Assembly (NCBI GenBank): GCA_019321725.1
Contig: CM033118.1
Coordinates: forward strand, 14,224,071 to 14,288,070
DNA length: 64,000 nt
Direction: 5' to 3'
From: Paulownia fortunei
Taxonomy: Eukaryota > Streptophyta > Magnoliopsida > Lamiales > Paulowniaceae
Shown: piece after piece, positions 34,561-46,748 of the stretch
Layout: each line of letters opens with the position of its first letter
Numbering within the stretch: position 1 is the first letter of the stretch
Program-made: the position numbers and the translations under genes
Notes under the pieces: generated by a model
Told to the model about the DNA's origin: nothing
The model's database searches: none
The model's input: the letters and a program-made list of their open reading frames with translations, nothing else

Positions 34561-37118
34561 AAGACCAATTTTGTTTATTCGTTTCACTTACTCTAACATT
34601 TAGGGTCTAAGAGATGGATTGAGAAAGAGTTCTCAATAGAAACAAAAATTTAAAATAGGTCAAGCTAGACAATTAATCCAAAAAAAAAAAATAGTTTATT
34701 CTACCATTATGGCAAAACAATGCATGGAAAGAGAAAATGCAAGTATCGACTTGCTTAAATAAATTAGAAGGAGTTCTAATTCACGTCTTGAATTAGAAAG
34801 AGTTATAAATCAATTATGTAAGTTAGAAAGAGTTCTAATTTAAATAAACATTTTATTGAAGTCAATTGTTGACAATTCTTCTTGGTATTTGATATCGGAT
34901 ATAATTCTATTTCTATAAAGAGTTGTAAAGGGTGACAAGAAAAAAAGAGTCTAAGAGGAAATCCTTAAAGTGAAGAAAAGGTTGTTTCCTCAGTTGAAGG
35001 AATGGTCCAATTATCTCTAAATAGAATTGGGTTAGTGATAATTATTTGTATATAGTGCGAAAGATTTAAGATTGGGATTTATGTTAAATCCGAGAAAGCT
35101 TTGATTGGAAAATCAAAAGATGGAAATGTTCCATAACTCTTAATGTTCATACTTTAGCAATTAATTTACACTACCGTAAAAATTATGTCTAACAAGATCA
35201 ACAAAATAAGTTTAGATAATCATACTTATATATAATTCTGATAGGCTAGGTTAGGTCATATATCTGAAGAAAGAATTCACAAGATGGCTTGTTTGCTTGA
35301 CCTCTTAGACTTGCATGCGATGCCAACTTGTGAATCTTATCTTAAGGGTAGGATGACCAAATCACCATTTGTGGGACAAATAGAGCAAGACACCATTTTG
35401 GATTTGATCCAAAAGAATTGTATGTAGTCCACTTAATATTAGTACACAAGCGAACTATTCTTACCTAATTACTCTAAATGTTTTGAAGAGTTTGAAGAAT
35501 CTGGGTATGAGGTAGAGAATAAAGCCAACAGAAGTATTAAAATCCGTTGACATGATCGAGGAAATAAATACTGAGGTAGTGAGTTCTTGGATTATCTAAT
35601 GGAGAATAGGATTCTCAAAAAGATGAGTCCTTATTGAGTTTCTGAGTTCTCTCTGGCTTTAGGATTATACCCTAGAATCGACAATGTTCTTATGAAGAAA
35701 GTCACCAAAGTTGATGCTCAAAAATATCATATTAGATATGTTATAGGAAAAACTCCTCATACCTAAGGGTACGAGGTGGTTTGCTTGTGCAAAAACGTTA
35801 GTGAGAGATAGGTTGGATGCAAGATCAAACTTATACAAATTTATGGGATATCCAAAGGAATCCATTGGATACCGCTTCAATGATTTATCAAATTTGAAGT
35901 GTTAGTTTTGAGGAATGTGACCTTCTTGTAGAAAGGTGTTTTCTATTGGATAAAAAGGGCTAGATCATAGAGCTTGAAAAAGATCAAGAACCATGAATTC
36001 CCTCATAAAAGGCAATGGTACACAAACAAGTCATTGAATTTTAAGTACACAAGGATTCCCTTTAATATTTATTCAAAAGGAAACATTGTTGTATCACATC
36101 AATTTAGGAAAATTAGCAAAATACCATTTGGTATGGACTATGTGTGACAAGGTATGGATCTTGATGGACCCATCACGGGGTATAGTACCCATTGGCTGCA
36201 AATAGGTCTGCAAACGGAAGCTTGGATTACACAAGAAAGTGATGACCTATAAGGTATAACTAGAATAAAAGGGTTTCATTCAAAGCCAAGGTGCTAACTA
36301 TTGAGGAAACCTCTTACTAGATACAATGCCAAAGTCCATTGGTATCTTGCTGGCCATATCTGAGTATATGGAAGGCTTTCATCAATAGAAGTATTGAGAA
36401 GGCAGCTTGAGACTTTCATGTCTGATGGAAGCAAGCTTCAATAGTCCATTTGTGGACTTGACACTAAACCCCAAGGTTGGTACATTTGATTCATTGAGTA
36501 TATGTGCGCAAGAAAATTAGTGGGAGCATAGTAATATTTATTGTGTTAGTAACACTCAACTCACAAGGATGTTGTAGGAATTTTATAAGTAATATTTATT
36601 GTGTTAGTAACTAAGACTTGTTATCTACTAAGTCCTCCATGAGGGATTTGGAGGGCATCCTAGAGCTTAGGGATTCAGATCTATATGAATCAGGAAGGAT
36701 GCTTGGACTACTCTAAATCTATGTGCATAGAAGGAGTTCTAGTCTTGAGATGACCGTAGGTTCCACCATTAAGGATGAATACATCACCGCATGAGATGCT
36801 GCAAAGGATCATGTTTGGATGAGGAACCTCTGCCAAAGGGTTGGAAGTAGATCTGGCTATTGTTAATCCAGTAAAAGTCTAGTATGATAACAATAGAGTT
36901 GTTCTATAAGTAAAAGAGCCAAGATCCCAACATAAATCCAAACACAATATGAGGTGATACTAGATGATTAGAGTAATCATTTGCATAGGCAACTTAATAG
37001 TGGAGAAAATAGCCTTGGCAGAAAATCTAGTAGATCCACTGACCAGACTCCCTAGCGCAAATAGTATTCGAAATATATTTTTGGAAGATGGGCCTAAGGT
37101 ACTGGGTAATTAGCTCTA
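34561..37118 (+). pseudogene. Copia pol remnant with large deletions
   Basis: Readable islands in order: GAG-pre-integrase ARLGHISEERIHKMACLLD and GRMTKSPFVGQ (35245-35380); integrase FLDYLMENRILKK (about 35590) and its C-terminal block SNLYKFMGYPKESIGYRFND (35828-35882); RT start WTLVDP and PIGCKW (about 36150-36200); RNase H end KDEYITA, KEPRSQHKSKHN and AENLVDPLTR (about 36770-37050). Most of the RT core, including any YVDD box, and the first half of integrase are missing. Stops occur every few tens of codons. It lies between the primer site at 32570 and the 3' LTR at 37134. Confidence 0.8.
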
Positions 37119-37133
37119 GGGCAAGTGGAAGAT
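37119..37133 (+). other. Copia polypurine tract
   Basis: GGGCAAGTGGAAGAT immediately before TGTTAGAG, a well-preserved polypurine tract that fixes the 3' LTR start. Confidence 0.75.
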
Positions 37134-37300
37134 TGTTAGAGTACTGCCCGACGTGCCAATTAATGATCGCTCTTATATTCTTGAAATGGATAATTTTATT
37201 CGATATACATTAACTTATAGGCACTTTTTTTATCTTGATTTCACTTAGACAATCAAATAAAGTCCCTATGCCATATTTAGCTATGGGGCATGGTAGTGTA
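37134..37300 (+). mobile_element. Copia 3' LTR, first 167 bp only
   Basis: It starts TGTTAGAGTACTGCCCGACGTGCC and ends abruptly where a second TGTTAGAGTA begins. It is clearly diverged from the LTR at 30602, which is unexpected for two LTRs of one insertion. Confidence 0.75.
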
Positions 37301-38027
37301 TGTTAGAGTAGGGTGCCCAATGCCCCAATTAGATTGAGTGTATTGTACTCTTTTTCTTTTGTAAAGACAATCTTATTGGGAATCATATTAATAAAAAAAG
37401 GCATTTTCTTTATCTTATGTTTTACATCTTTTATTTCTGCACATTAGATAAAGTCCTTAGACCAAATTTAGCTACAAGCCATGGTCGTGTAAATGATGGC
37501 GATCATTGAACATGCCTCTAAGGCTTTAGTCTTAAATAAATTTTGAGCAGAGATTTTTTTGAGATAGGACATCAAATAACTCAGTAAGAATCGCACATAC
37601 GATGCATACTTGTGAGACGAGGATGTTGCATTCCATTGGCATTAATATAGAGACGCAAGTGTATGTATAAGGGTACTTATTATGGAACAAGTACACCGAA
37701 CATCGCCCGCAAGAAATTCTTAACTGGTGGCATTTTCTATCGAAATAAGAATTTTAGTATTGCGATAGTACACAACTAGTCCTCAAAGAGGCACGATGGT
37801 AGCCTTGTGTGCATCCTACAACACTTAGATATATCTTTGATTGCTTGACAATCATAAAGGGGGTATGTTGGGTGTGGAGGTTTGTGAGTGGCCAACATAG
37901 AATTTGATACTGATCTTTTTAAATAAGAGAACTTCTTGTGTTTTCATAGCTTGTGATTGAAAGACCTTGGCTGAGGTAGGAAGCATTGCGATTCATAAGG
38001 AATCATTGGAACCAGCGCCCCAATCAT
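37301..38027 (+). mobile_element. Second copia LTR 5' part, truncated
   Basis: It starts TGTTAGAGTAGGGTGCCC and follows the usual LTR order (AAGTCCTTAGACC, TTGCATTCCATTGGC, AACAAGTACACCGAAC, TTGTGAGTGGCCAACATAGA). It is cut at 38028 by the outer end of an inverted Athila element. Confidence 0.8.
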
Positions 38028-39587
38028 TGTTCGTGAAATATTTTGCAAACCGTAAGTGCACAGTATCAAGTTTTAATAGAATGGTGAGTTGAGTTGAGTA
38101 TCCACAAGGATTGTAATAAAAAATTATAGCAAGTACTATAGTTCAAATAGTCCTAATTTTATCTAGAAAATCAAGTAAGGATTGGTAAACAAAGTAGAAT
38201 AAGATAAAAATTGCAAAAGATAAGAGTAGAGTTCTTAGAAGTAGAGAAATGACTCACCTAATTATCACCTATGTTATTTCTTCCAAAATATACCAATTCA
38301 AGTCAACAACACACATAAGTTAAGAATTTCTAAGCTCATCAATTCCCTCTCTCGAGTGCTGAATTGATTGAGTTATAATATGAATTTCAATATCTCTATA
38401 AAAAACTCAAGAATAAAACTCTATTAAAGTTCAATGAATTCTTCTTCAAAACTTCAAAGGTTTCATAAGCTTCTCAACTCTATGATTCCTAGATTATGCT
38501 AACTTTATGATCATGTATAATCTTTCCTTTCTCGAGTATCGGATCTCATACATCAAACACTCTTAATTAATGACCAAATAATCAAGATGCAATACTAAAC
38601 AAGATAACATAAACAAGATGAATAACTTGAACTAATATTTATTGAAATTCAAAACATAGAATCAAATAAGGTTACATTATCCTTTAGAAAGAAAAGTTTA
38701 GTTCATTATGTATGAATATAACTTCAAGAAATACACAAGAAAGAACATGAAAATTGTTCACCAATTTATGAAGTGATAAGAATGGTTGAAGCTCTCCTTG
38801 TCTCCAAGAATTGATTCTTTGTCTTCAAGAATGACTATTTTCTCACCATGAATGGCTCATTTTGTCCAGCATGCTTCTTTCTATCCAAAACAGCTTCTCC
38901 CATCCGAGAATACCTTTGGAGGCTCTTTGGGGTCCTTAAAATCAGATGGAAGATGCCCTAAAGAAGGGTTAAAAACCTATTTTGCTCATTTTATCCACTT
39001 GGCAATGAGTAGATATTGACATGACAGCTAGGTATTGAACATTCTATCCAAAACCTATTTCTCCAGCGTATGTAGACTACTGGAATCGAGTTTTCATCAC
39101 TTTCTATGTCAAATCGCTTTTGGTGTCTTTATAAGATTTGTAGATCTCTTAGATTTCTATATCATCATGAATCATCTCAATAGGACATCTGTGGAGAGAC
39201 TTATTCCTAAAATACAGAGATGCATCATACAAGAATTTTTCAGTCGAGTGTTGACTTTTGAACTTGATGTTTCTCATTGAAATCGTAGAAATTGGATTTT
39301 GTGGTAAACATAAAAATTGTATATTTATTTCTTGAATTTCCAATAGAGTAAGAATAAAGTTAATATGATATTTTAGCAAATTGTTATGATTGAAATACGA
39401 ACACTGTCATCAGCCGTATCACAATTCGGATTCTTCAACATTTCAAGCAAGTTTTTGATTTTCTTCTCTTTTTGTCATTACCTATAAGATTCCAAACTAG
39501 ATGTATAAAAAGTAACAAAAACACTTGAAAACAAGCTAAATATTAATCAAAAGATATATGAATTGTTTGTATAAAACTAACTTATCA
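38028..39587 (-). mobile_element. Athila 3' LTR, inverted, full length
   Basis: 1560 bp, read on the minus strand from TGATAAGTTAGTTTTATAC at 39587 to TTTCACGAACA at 38028. A G-rich tract precedes its start on the minus strand, which makes it the 3' LTR of a minus-strand element. It matches the LTR at 12324-13896 along its length with many differences. The frames at 39035-39379 are not genes. Confidence 0.85.
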
Positions 39588-39606
39588 AATACCCCCAAAC
39601 TTAGCT
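39588..39606 (-). other. Athila polypurine tract
   Basis: On the minus strand AAGTTTGGGGGTATT lies directly before the LTR start. This is the typical Athila polypurine tract and is well preserved. Confidence 0.8.
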
Positions 39607-41687
39607 TTTGCTTGTCCTCGAGGAAAACTAAAAATCAAACAATGATTGACTCATACTTTGTTCATGAATTACTAAATTTGATCAACTAATTCAAATACCT
39701 CATCAATATTTATTGCACGTGCATCCAAAGGTTAGCCACAAAGCTAGTTGAATGACACTACAAAACTTATGCTTCATCAATCTAGTCATGAATTCAAAAT
39801 ATGTGTGTGTGAATGTCAAGCTCAAGTTTCATGCATACATTTTAGGTATGAATTTCACAATAGATTCTCATGATCTCAGAAAAAGAAGTTCTAGGTGTTC
39901 CATAGACTTGCTTTTCATACGAATTCTCCTTTAATATAGACACTTGCAAACTTGGATCAAAAGAACTTCAATAAGCTTGTAACGTAAGGCCTAAGTATTG
40001 GTTTATAAAGAAAGACAGGGATGAACAACATAAGAGAGCATAAAGCTTTTCTTTTTTTTTCTTGGCTTTCCAATGGCAAGAATCAAGTCAATATGATATT
40101 TTAGTAAAGCGTTATGATTGAAATACGAACACTGTCATTAGTCGCACCATAATTCGGATTCTTCAACACTTTAGGATTCATTCTTTTCTTTTATTTTCTT
40201 TTCATGAATCCCAAGGCTTCATTTCTTGTTGTCTTGCTTTCACAACCACTAAACTTGTTTATTTTCATCAACATGAGTTGTTATTTATTTCTTTGCATAT
40301 TTCCCTTGCACATACCCCTAAATACAATCATTCGTGCCCTCAACATATCTCCATATGATCCCATAATAAGATTGTGCACAAAATATCATACTTTAAGCTC
40401 TCTTAGGGACAATTATTTTTTTCGGGCTATAAAGGGTCGGTATAGTGAGCTTCAAGAAATGAAGTTGAATGGTGGTCATTCATATGCCTTGCACATACCA
40501 TTCTTTGAAAAACAACTCAAAAGGGTAACCAGTGAATAAAAGTGTGATAATGGTAGGCTTGGAAGGCACAAATGAGTCAAAGATGGCCTAAATCATTTCC
40601 AAGTTTGTAGTTGTATAGAATTTTGCCTCAAAGAGTAATCAAGCAAGTTCTAGAACACCACAAAATGACCAATACAACTCATTGAAAGCAAAATCCAACA
40701 CCAAGTAGCATGTAATTCACAATATTTTGATATGACGTGCTCAATGAAAATTCATCATTCATAACAAGGATCAAATATACACAAGAATCGACATGTCACA
40801 AGACTAGTAATCTTTCTTTTCTCTAGACTCTATACAATATCAATTATGTATCATCATAGGCAATCGATAATTAAGTTATTCATTCAATTACAAAATATGA
40901 ACTCAACTAAGTTTGTCAACAAAGCCTGCCTGCTCTTGGACTCTCATCACACAACATAGGTAATTTAAATTGAAAAAATTAGCTCAATTTTTCATATAAA
41001 GTTTAAACACACAAAATACAAATTCTATCCCTAACTTTAAAATTATCATTGTGCTCAATGTTTAAAGAATTAAAGCACATAAGAGGTGGAAATAAGAAAC
41101 TCCCCTTTCCAATATATGAAGTAATTAGAGTTCATAGGAGATCCATTAATATCACCAAGGCAACATCCATTTACACAAAAAAAGAAAGCATGAAAGCATA
41201 TGTGCTAAAGCAATAAAAGTGAGAACATAAACATAAACAAATAAATGTAATAACTAAACATGCCTAAATCTAGAAAGCGAATATATTTCAAAAACTAACT
41301 AAGAAATTATTAAAAAGAAAAGAAAAAAAAGACTCGGGTAGCCTCCCAAGTATCGCTTGTTTGTAGCCTTCAGCCTGACTATCTTTTTTACTCATCCCGA
41401 ATCTAAAAATAAGTGTTTATCATGCCACATCTTTGTGTGCTCTAAGAGTGTAGGTGATCCTTCCAAATAGGCAAGACGAGGATAATCTGGAGTAGCATCA
41501 TTGACCTTTTAGACAACAATAAGTATATCCCCTATTACTGTGAATGGTCTTCCAGATATGGTAAAGATGTACCTATCTTTTTCACTATTAAAAATAAAAA
41601 AATCTGTAGAGCACAAGAATTGGTCACCATTCCCAAGCATATCTTAAGATACCCTAGTAGGCCATGCTTTATTTAGTGCTTGCTTTT
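39607..41687 (-). mobile_element. Athila 3' internal noncoding region, inverted
   Basis: On the minus strand it has TTGGGAGGCTACCCGAG (near 41338-41354) and CCTCGAGGACAAGC (near 39612), the two landmarks that bracket the Athila region between pol and the 3' LTR. No env-like frame is readable; short frames at 39752-39934 and 40204-40539 show no domain. A 120-bp copy of LTR sequence sits inside at 40050-40175. Part of the pol end may remain at 41400-41660, then a copia LTR takes over near 41688. Confidence 0.7.
40050..40175 (-). repeat. Athila LTR segment duplicated inside the internal region
   Basis: This matches 39343-39450 of the neighbouring LTR (shared TCAATATGATATTTTAG, TTATGATTGAAATACG and AATTCGGATTCTTCAACA words). 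It has no LTR ends. Confidence 0.75.
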
Positions 41688-43008
41688 TAAAGTGAATTAA
41701 TGAATTGTAAAATTAATTAGAATAATTATTATTCATAAATTGCTAATGTTGCAAGCCCACTACAAGCTTAGTAGTGAACCTATATGGTCACACATTTTTA
41801 TCAAAAGTAACATTTCTAATTTTGGGATTTATTCAATGGTTGAGAATTAATTAATTAAGGGTTCTTTTTTATTTAATGGTTAAATTTAATTATTTAATTA
41901 AGTAATTGAATTATTTAATTGGACTTAATTTGATTTGGAAGCCCAATTGGAGTAATTTATAATTAATAAATTGGATTGATTAATTTGGGATTAAATCAAT
42001 TGGATTGATTTGCTTATTTTTAAGTCCAAGCCTAAAACTTAATGTGGATCACTTAAGAAGCCCACTAGAATATAAAGAAAATAAATTAAATAAATGTGAT
42101 TTATTTAATTAACATATTTATTAATAAATAAATAAAGTGATAGATTTTTATAGGATAAAAATTGACCACTAGGATTTATTTTGTACAAATATATTTTAGG
42201 TATATATTTGATATATATCCATATTGATATTATTTGAAGTTTAATATCAATAATATATGTAGATAATTTTGATGACTAATGTAGTCTCAAACAAGTCCAC
42301 ATACATTAGAGAGAGAAAAAAAGAAGAGTTGTTGGAAGATTTAGAATCTTTCCAAGATCAAACTTTGAAGTAGTTCAAAAAATTGACAAACTCTCCAAGA
42401 GTTGGAGTAGAAAAAAAATTTCAGCCCCTATATATAGTGATGGACAAAAATTACATGAATTAATTAGCAAAAAATCTTTTTAAGTCTTCTATATTTCTAT
42501 CCAAAAAAAGAAAAGAGAAAAAAAAGAACAAGAGAAAGCGTTTTCTTGAAATCTTGATTTTCATGTGCTAGTTTCTTGATATTCTCTTTATATTCAAATT
42601 TCAAAAACTTAAAGAATCAATCTTTACTATTCTTTAAAGTTTGTTCTTAATCCATCAATTGGATTAAATACAAAATTTACTTCGGATCTAGATTAGTAAA
42701 CGATTAAAAGAATACTAGCCAATATTTTTAATTGGTGTTACTAATTCATATTGTGGATCTCATAGAGGGGAGACACTTGGATCCCTATGAGTTCTGAAAG
42801 TCTAGAATAAGCAATTGATTGCTTCATTTCCTACAATTGAGGGAATCGAGGGGATAAATTTAATATCTACTTATATATTTACTTGAATAAGCACAATCAT
42901 TAGAATTGCTTTTGAATCGAGGGGATAAATTTATTTGATAAATATATGCTTTTATAAAAAAATTAATTTTCTGCTGCGCATGCTCTTGCAATTATAGCGA
43001 ACCCAATA
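41688..43008 (+). mobile_element. Copia LTR, 5'-truncated, copy A
   Basis: It lacks its start and runs from AAAGTGAATTAATG to CGAACCCAATA before a primer site. It is closely similar over its length to 49246-50580 (copy B), including CTACAAGCTTAGTAGTGAACCTA, the TCTCCAAGAGTTGGAG block and GGATCTCATAGAGGGGAG. It sits between Athila sequence and the pararetrovirus region. Confidence 0.8.
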
Positions 43009-43009
43009 G

Positions 43010-43022
43010 TGGTATCAGAGCC
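43010..43022 (+). other. Copia primer binding site (tRNA-Met type)
   Basis: TGGTATCAGAGCC, a perfect match to the initiator tRNA-Met primer site, one base after the LTR end. Confidence 0.85.
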
Positions 43023-43280
43023 ACGGTTTTGCTTATTCAGTGAATTTTTTGGATTTTTGTTTACATGATTTATATTGTTTAATTCATGTTTAACATGCTA
43101 AATTTGATTTTGCATGACTATTGCAATTAATGATTTGGATTTTATTTAATTATTTTATGTAAATTGTTTAAATATTAAAAATTGAAAAAAGGACACAAAA
43201 AAATGGGTTGCATGTTCGTGGGTGTAGGACACCCGACGGCAGGACACGACGCATCAGCCACAAGCTGACGGCACTAGTAC
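43023..43280 (+). mobile_element. Copia leader fragment with GC-rich end
   Basis: The first 150 bp match the leader of copy B at 50594-50680. From about 43200 the sequence becomes GC-rich (CACCCGACGGCAGGACACGACG), like the islands in the other copia leaders, and then passes into the TGACG-rich region next to the pararetrovirus. The exact junction is unclear. Confidence 0.5.
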
Positions 43281-43791
43281 AATAATTATCCTATCTTTTT
43301 CTAAAGAAGTTGACGCATGGTCAGGGACCACTCATTATTGGACAAAGTAGATTCTTTTACTTTATTAATGTAAAGTTGTTTGGTCAGAGCTGTCGGGACA
43401 ATTATCTTTTGTTGACGTCATGGCTTTTGTCATTTCTATCAGTTGTGTTAAGACTTACGTCATAGATAATATCATTAAGTCCTTCTAGATTGTTGACGTC
43501 ATACTGTCGTCATGTTGATGTTGGTTGTTGTTGACATTTGTCCTGATGTCATGCTGATGTACATTGCTGATGTCATACTAATATCACCTCAATTCGTTCA
43601 CCACACTTTGTTGTAGTACTCTGATAGGGTGTTGAATGGCTTTTAATGTTCCATCATGTTGTGCAGGTTTCTTTGTTCCTCAGAATCCAATTCTAGGTTT
43701 AGTATTACAGTGATCCTAGAGTTTTTTTTATAATTCTTTCGATCTATTTTTTGAGGACTTGTTGGTTTATCCCTTCTATTGGAGGGCCTTC
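43260..43791 (-). promoter_or_regulatory. TGACG-rich region, possible pararetroviral promoter
   Basis: Two perfect TGACGTCA palindromes (43413-43420 and 43494-43501) lie with TACGTCA (43456), TGATGTCAT (43554 and 43568) and TGACG (43266 and 43311). TGACG motifs in pairs are the as-1 type element bound by TGA bZIP factors and are known from caulimovirid full-length promoters. Here they lie just past the last pararetroviral frame, where the large intergenic region would be. I could not fix a TATA box or transcript start. It may instead belong to the flanking copia leader. Confidence 0.45.
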
Positions 43792-45155
43792 CTATCGGGC
43801 TGTTGTTCTGAATCTTTTTTCTATAAAAATAATTTGTAGATCATCCATATCCCAAAGTATGAAGTAGTTATCACCTTGGTTTCTTCTTTTTTCCCAAAGT
43901 CCTCTGGCAGTTTCAAAGTGCCTCCATGCTTCAAGTTGTTGTTGGAATGGCCAATCAATTACATGAAGTTTGCTGCTTTCTTCAAAACCATGTGATCTTT
44001 GAACCCATATCATGTATTTAGCTAATATTACCCCATTGCTCCATGTTGGTGGAATGTTTTTAATCCTTATTTCTAAGAAATCTTCTTCTTCTTCTAGGAT
44101 GGATTCACAGAGCCTTCTAAGCTTCCTTCCAATTTTTTGCATTATGGAATTCTTCTAAGGATTAATCTATCGAGCAATCCATAGTCCAAAAGATGTTGCG
44201 GGCTAACTTCTAAATTTCCATACCATAAATTTTTGAAGGCTCTCATGTTTATTCCACATTTGTGGATCAAGAATGCAATAGAGTAATCACATTATCTTAG
44301 CTCACATTGTTATTCATGTTGAACTTCTTCTGGAGTGTAAGTTTCCATTATTCCTTTCATTGATAACCCTGGTATCAGCAGAGTTCCTGTTCTCATTTCT
44401 ATCCCCAAATTCTCAAGAAGTTGGAATTTGCTGGAGAAATTTTCTTTCATCTTCTGGTAGATGATTTCTCTTGGTTTGTTTGGAAGAAGACTCAGGAATT
44501 GGTGTCCAATTAAGTGCATTATGACTTTGAGGGGTTCTCCTTTAGAATTTGGCATTACATATTTAAGAGACTATTTTGCTTTTATTTCTCTGTTCTCTTT
44601 CTCGAGTTCTTAAATTCTTTTTTTCAATTTTCTGAACATGTCTTCCATGGCCTGACAATGTTTACAGAAATGAATTCCTATGTTACATATTTAGCTAGGC
44701 TTGTTGATTAATCTAGTCCTTCTCCTAACGGTTGTTGTTCAAGATATTGTACCTTTTTTTTTCTTTTCTGTTTTAGAATTTTTTCAATTTTTTCTTTTAC
44801 TAGAGGCTCAATGTATATTTTTGTTTTTCCAAAGATTTTCTCGGCCTCTTGTATAAGTTCTAGAATGTTATCAAAACATTTTACCATCGATTTATTATAT
44901 CTTTGAATTGAGGAGACTGCCTTTATTTTTGTTTGAAACATTCCTTGTTGTTTTTCTCTTATAACGAGGAAATATTCTTCCTTTTTCCTTACCAAATTGG
45001 TAGGCCAAAGTATTTAAATACCTAAAGAGATGAGTTATGTTGTTGGTTGTACTGGCTTCGAACAAATTGTTCAGTACATGTTGGACCGTATTTTGTACGG
45101 TTGTATAGAATTGGTTCCTAAAATACCACTTAGAATTTTCAGGGTGTTCATTCAA
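43792..45155 (-). pseudogene. Pararetroviral 3'-side frames of unknown function
   Basis: Four frames (44895-45155, 44708-44995, 44310-44555 and 43792-44142) follow RNase H on the same strand. They are Lys- and Glu-rich with few recognisable features; the last has a Trp-rich middle and the second could form a coiled coil. In several caulimovirid genera a translation transactivator or unassigned frame lies at this place, but I do not recognise a defining motif. They overlap and shift frames, so they probably descend from one or two longer frames. Confidence 0.5.
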
Positions 45156-45204
45156 AATTATTGGGCCAATTTGGACTTTGGCACCAATTCATTCATTCTC
45201 CTTG

Positions 45205-45841
45205 TCACCTATTTTTGTGTCCTGCATTAATCAAGGAGTTAGCTTGTCGAGAAAGAAAATCAGCAATAACATTTTTCTCTCCTTGTATGTGTTCAAAAGT
45301 TACTTCATAACCATTACCTTGTATAGTGTCGATAAACCTTAGCCACCTATGTGCGCTAGTTTTTCTTCCACTATTATATTTATAAAGCCATAAAATAGCC
45401 TCATAATCTGTTCTTATTGTGAATGGTTTCCTTACATAAAGTTTGAAATTTTCTAAGGCATATATTATTCCTTCGATTTCACATTCAATCAAAGGCATAG
45501 TTTTGTTTTTAAAGATTCTACTTGCAAATCATGAATTCTTTCCTTATTTTTTGGAGAGTATTTTTCTGGTTTAACTACCAAAGCTACTCCCTATCCATCA
45601 TTACTGGCATCTGTGACGATGATTTTATATTCTGACTCTAATGGTATTTTAGGCCAAGAAGGTTTTTGACTTGTTCTTTTATTTTTCTAACAAGTTCAAC
45701 ATCTGATTTGTTGAAGAATTTTTGTCCTTCTTTTCTTGTTTTTTGATAGAGAGGACCTACTAATCTTCCAAAATCTTTAATATACATTCTAGCATAATTT
45801 AGGAGCCCAAGAAATTGTTGGAGTATTTTTGTTTCTTCCAT
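45205..45841 (-). pseudogene. Pararetroviral RT connection and RNase H remnant
   Basis: The connection segment is at 45638-45841, with the LQQFLGLLNYARMYI block that follows RT in caulimovirids. RNase H is at 45205-45498 and retains ECEIEGI (catalytic Glu), RTDYEAI (catalytic Asp) and ADFLSR near its end (final Asp). The first RNase H Asp should lie between 45500 and 45640, where the frame is broken. Confidence 0.75.
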
Positions 45842-46480
45842 TTTTTTATGGGAATTCTAAAATTTTCTTCACAACATGTAGTTGTAATTTTACTATTCCT
45901 TTTCCAATTCAATGTCCTAAGAATTCAATATGTTCTTTGAATAATTCCATTTTCTTTTTAGATATTATAATACCATGTTCTATGAATCATTTAAAGATAA
46001 TTTCAAGATGATAGAAGTGTTCATCGTTATTACTACTGAAGACTAAAATTTCATCTATATAAACAAGACAATAATCTAAATCTCCAAACATGTTATCCAT
46101 CTTTTTCTGAAAAAGAGCTGGAGCATTTTTAAGACCAAATGGCATCACTAACCATTCGTAGTGTCCTTTTTTTGGCTAGCAAAAGTTATCCATGGTATTG
46201 ACTTTTCGGCTATTTTGATTTGCCAATATCCCAATTTGCAGTTAAATTTACTAAAGATCTTTTTATTTTTTATTTTATCTATTAATAATTCTTTATTTGG
46301 GAAACTATATTCCATTTTTCTAGTGTTATTGTTTAGCTTTTTATAGATTATTACCATTCTGGCTTTTCCTCGTTTTTTTTCTGAGTGGTTTCTAACCATA
46401 AAAGTTGGACTTTTGTGATGACTACTACTATTTCTGATTAGTTTTAACCCTTTTAATTCTTTTATTTGTTCTTCAAGTTC
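45842..46480 (-). pseudogene. Pararetroviral reverse transcriptase remnant
   Basis: Blocks in order on the minus strand are ARMVIIYKKLN, FSKFNCKLGYWQIK and a PWITFA stretch (46148-46399), then across a break the catalytic box at 46050-46061. That box reads Tyr-Ile-Asp-Glu; the second catalytic Asp of the usual YIDD is replaced by Glu. With the stops and shifts this indicates loss of function. Confidence 0.8.
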
Positions 46481-46748
46481 TTTTTCATCCTGCAGACTAT
46501 AAATTATATATTTTCTTGTTATTTCTAGTTCAGGATTTATTATTTCTAGTTCACATACTATTTTATTTCTTTCCTAATGTTTGGTAGGATTTTCTCCTAT
46601 TATTTGAGTTTTTTTTTTGCTAGATGAATTAACTTATCTAGTTTAGCTTTATTATAAGTTGGTTGTTCTATATTGAATACTTGTTTTGTAATATATTGTT
46701 CAAATATATCATATTCTTCTATTTCTATAGAAATTTCATCAACTATAA

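Noticed and set aside
30602..37300. One clean copia element with matching LTRs at 30602 and 37134
   Set aside because: The two LTR starts differ strongly, so they may not come from one insertion event; kept as neighbouring parts of a composite.
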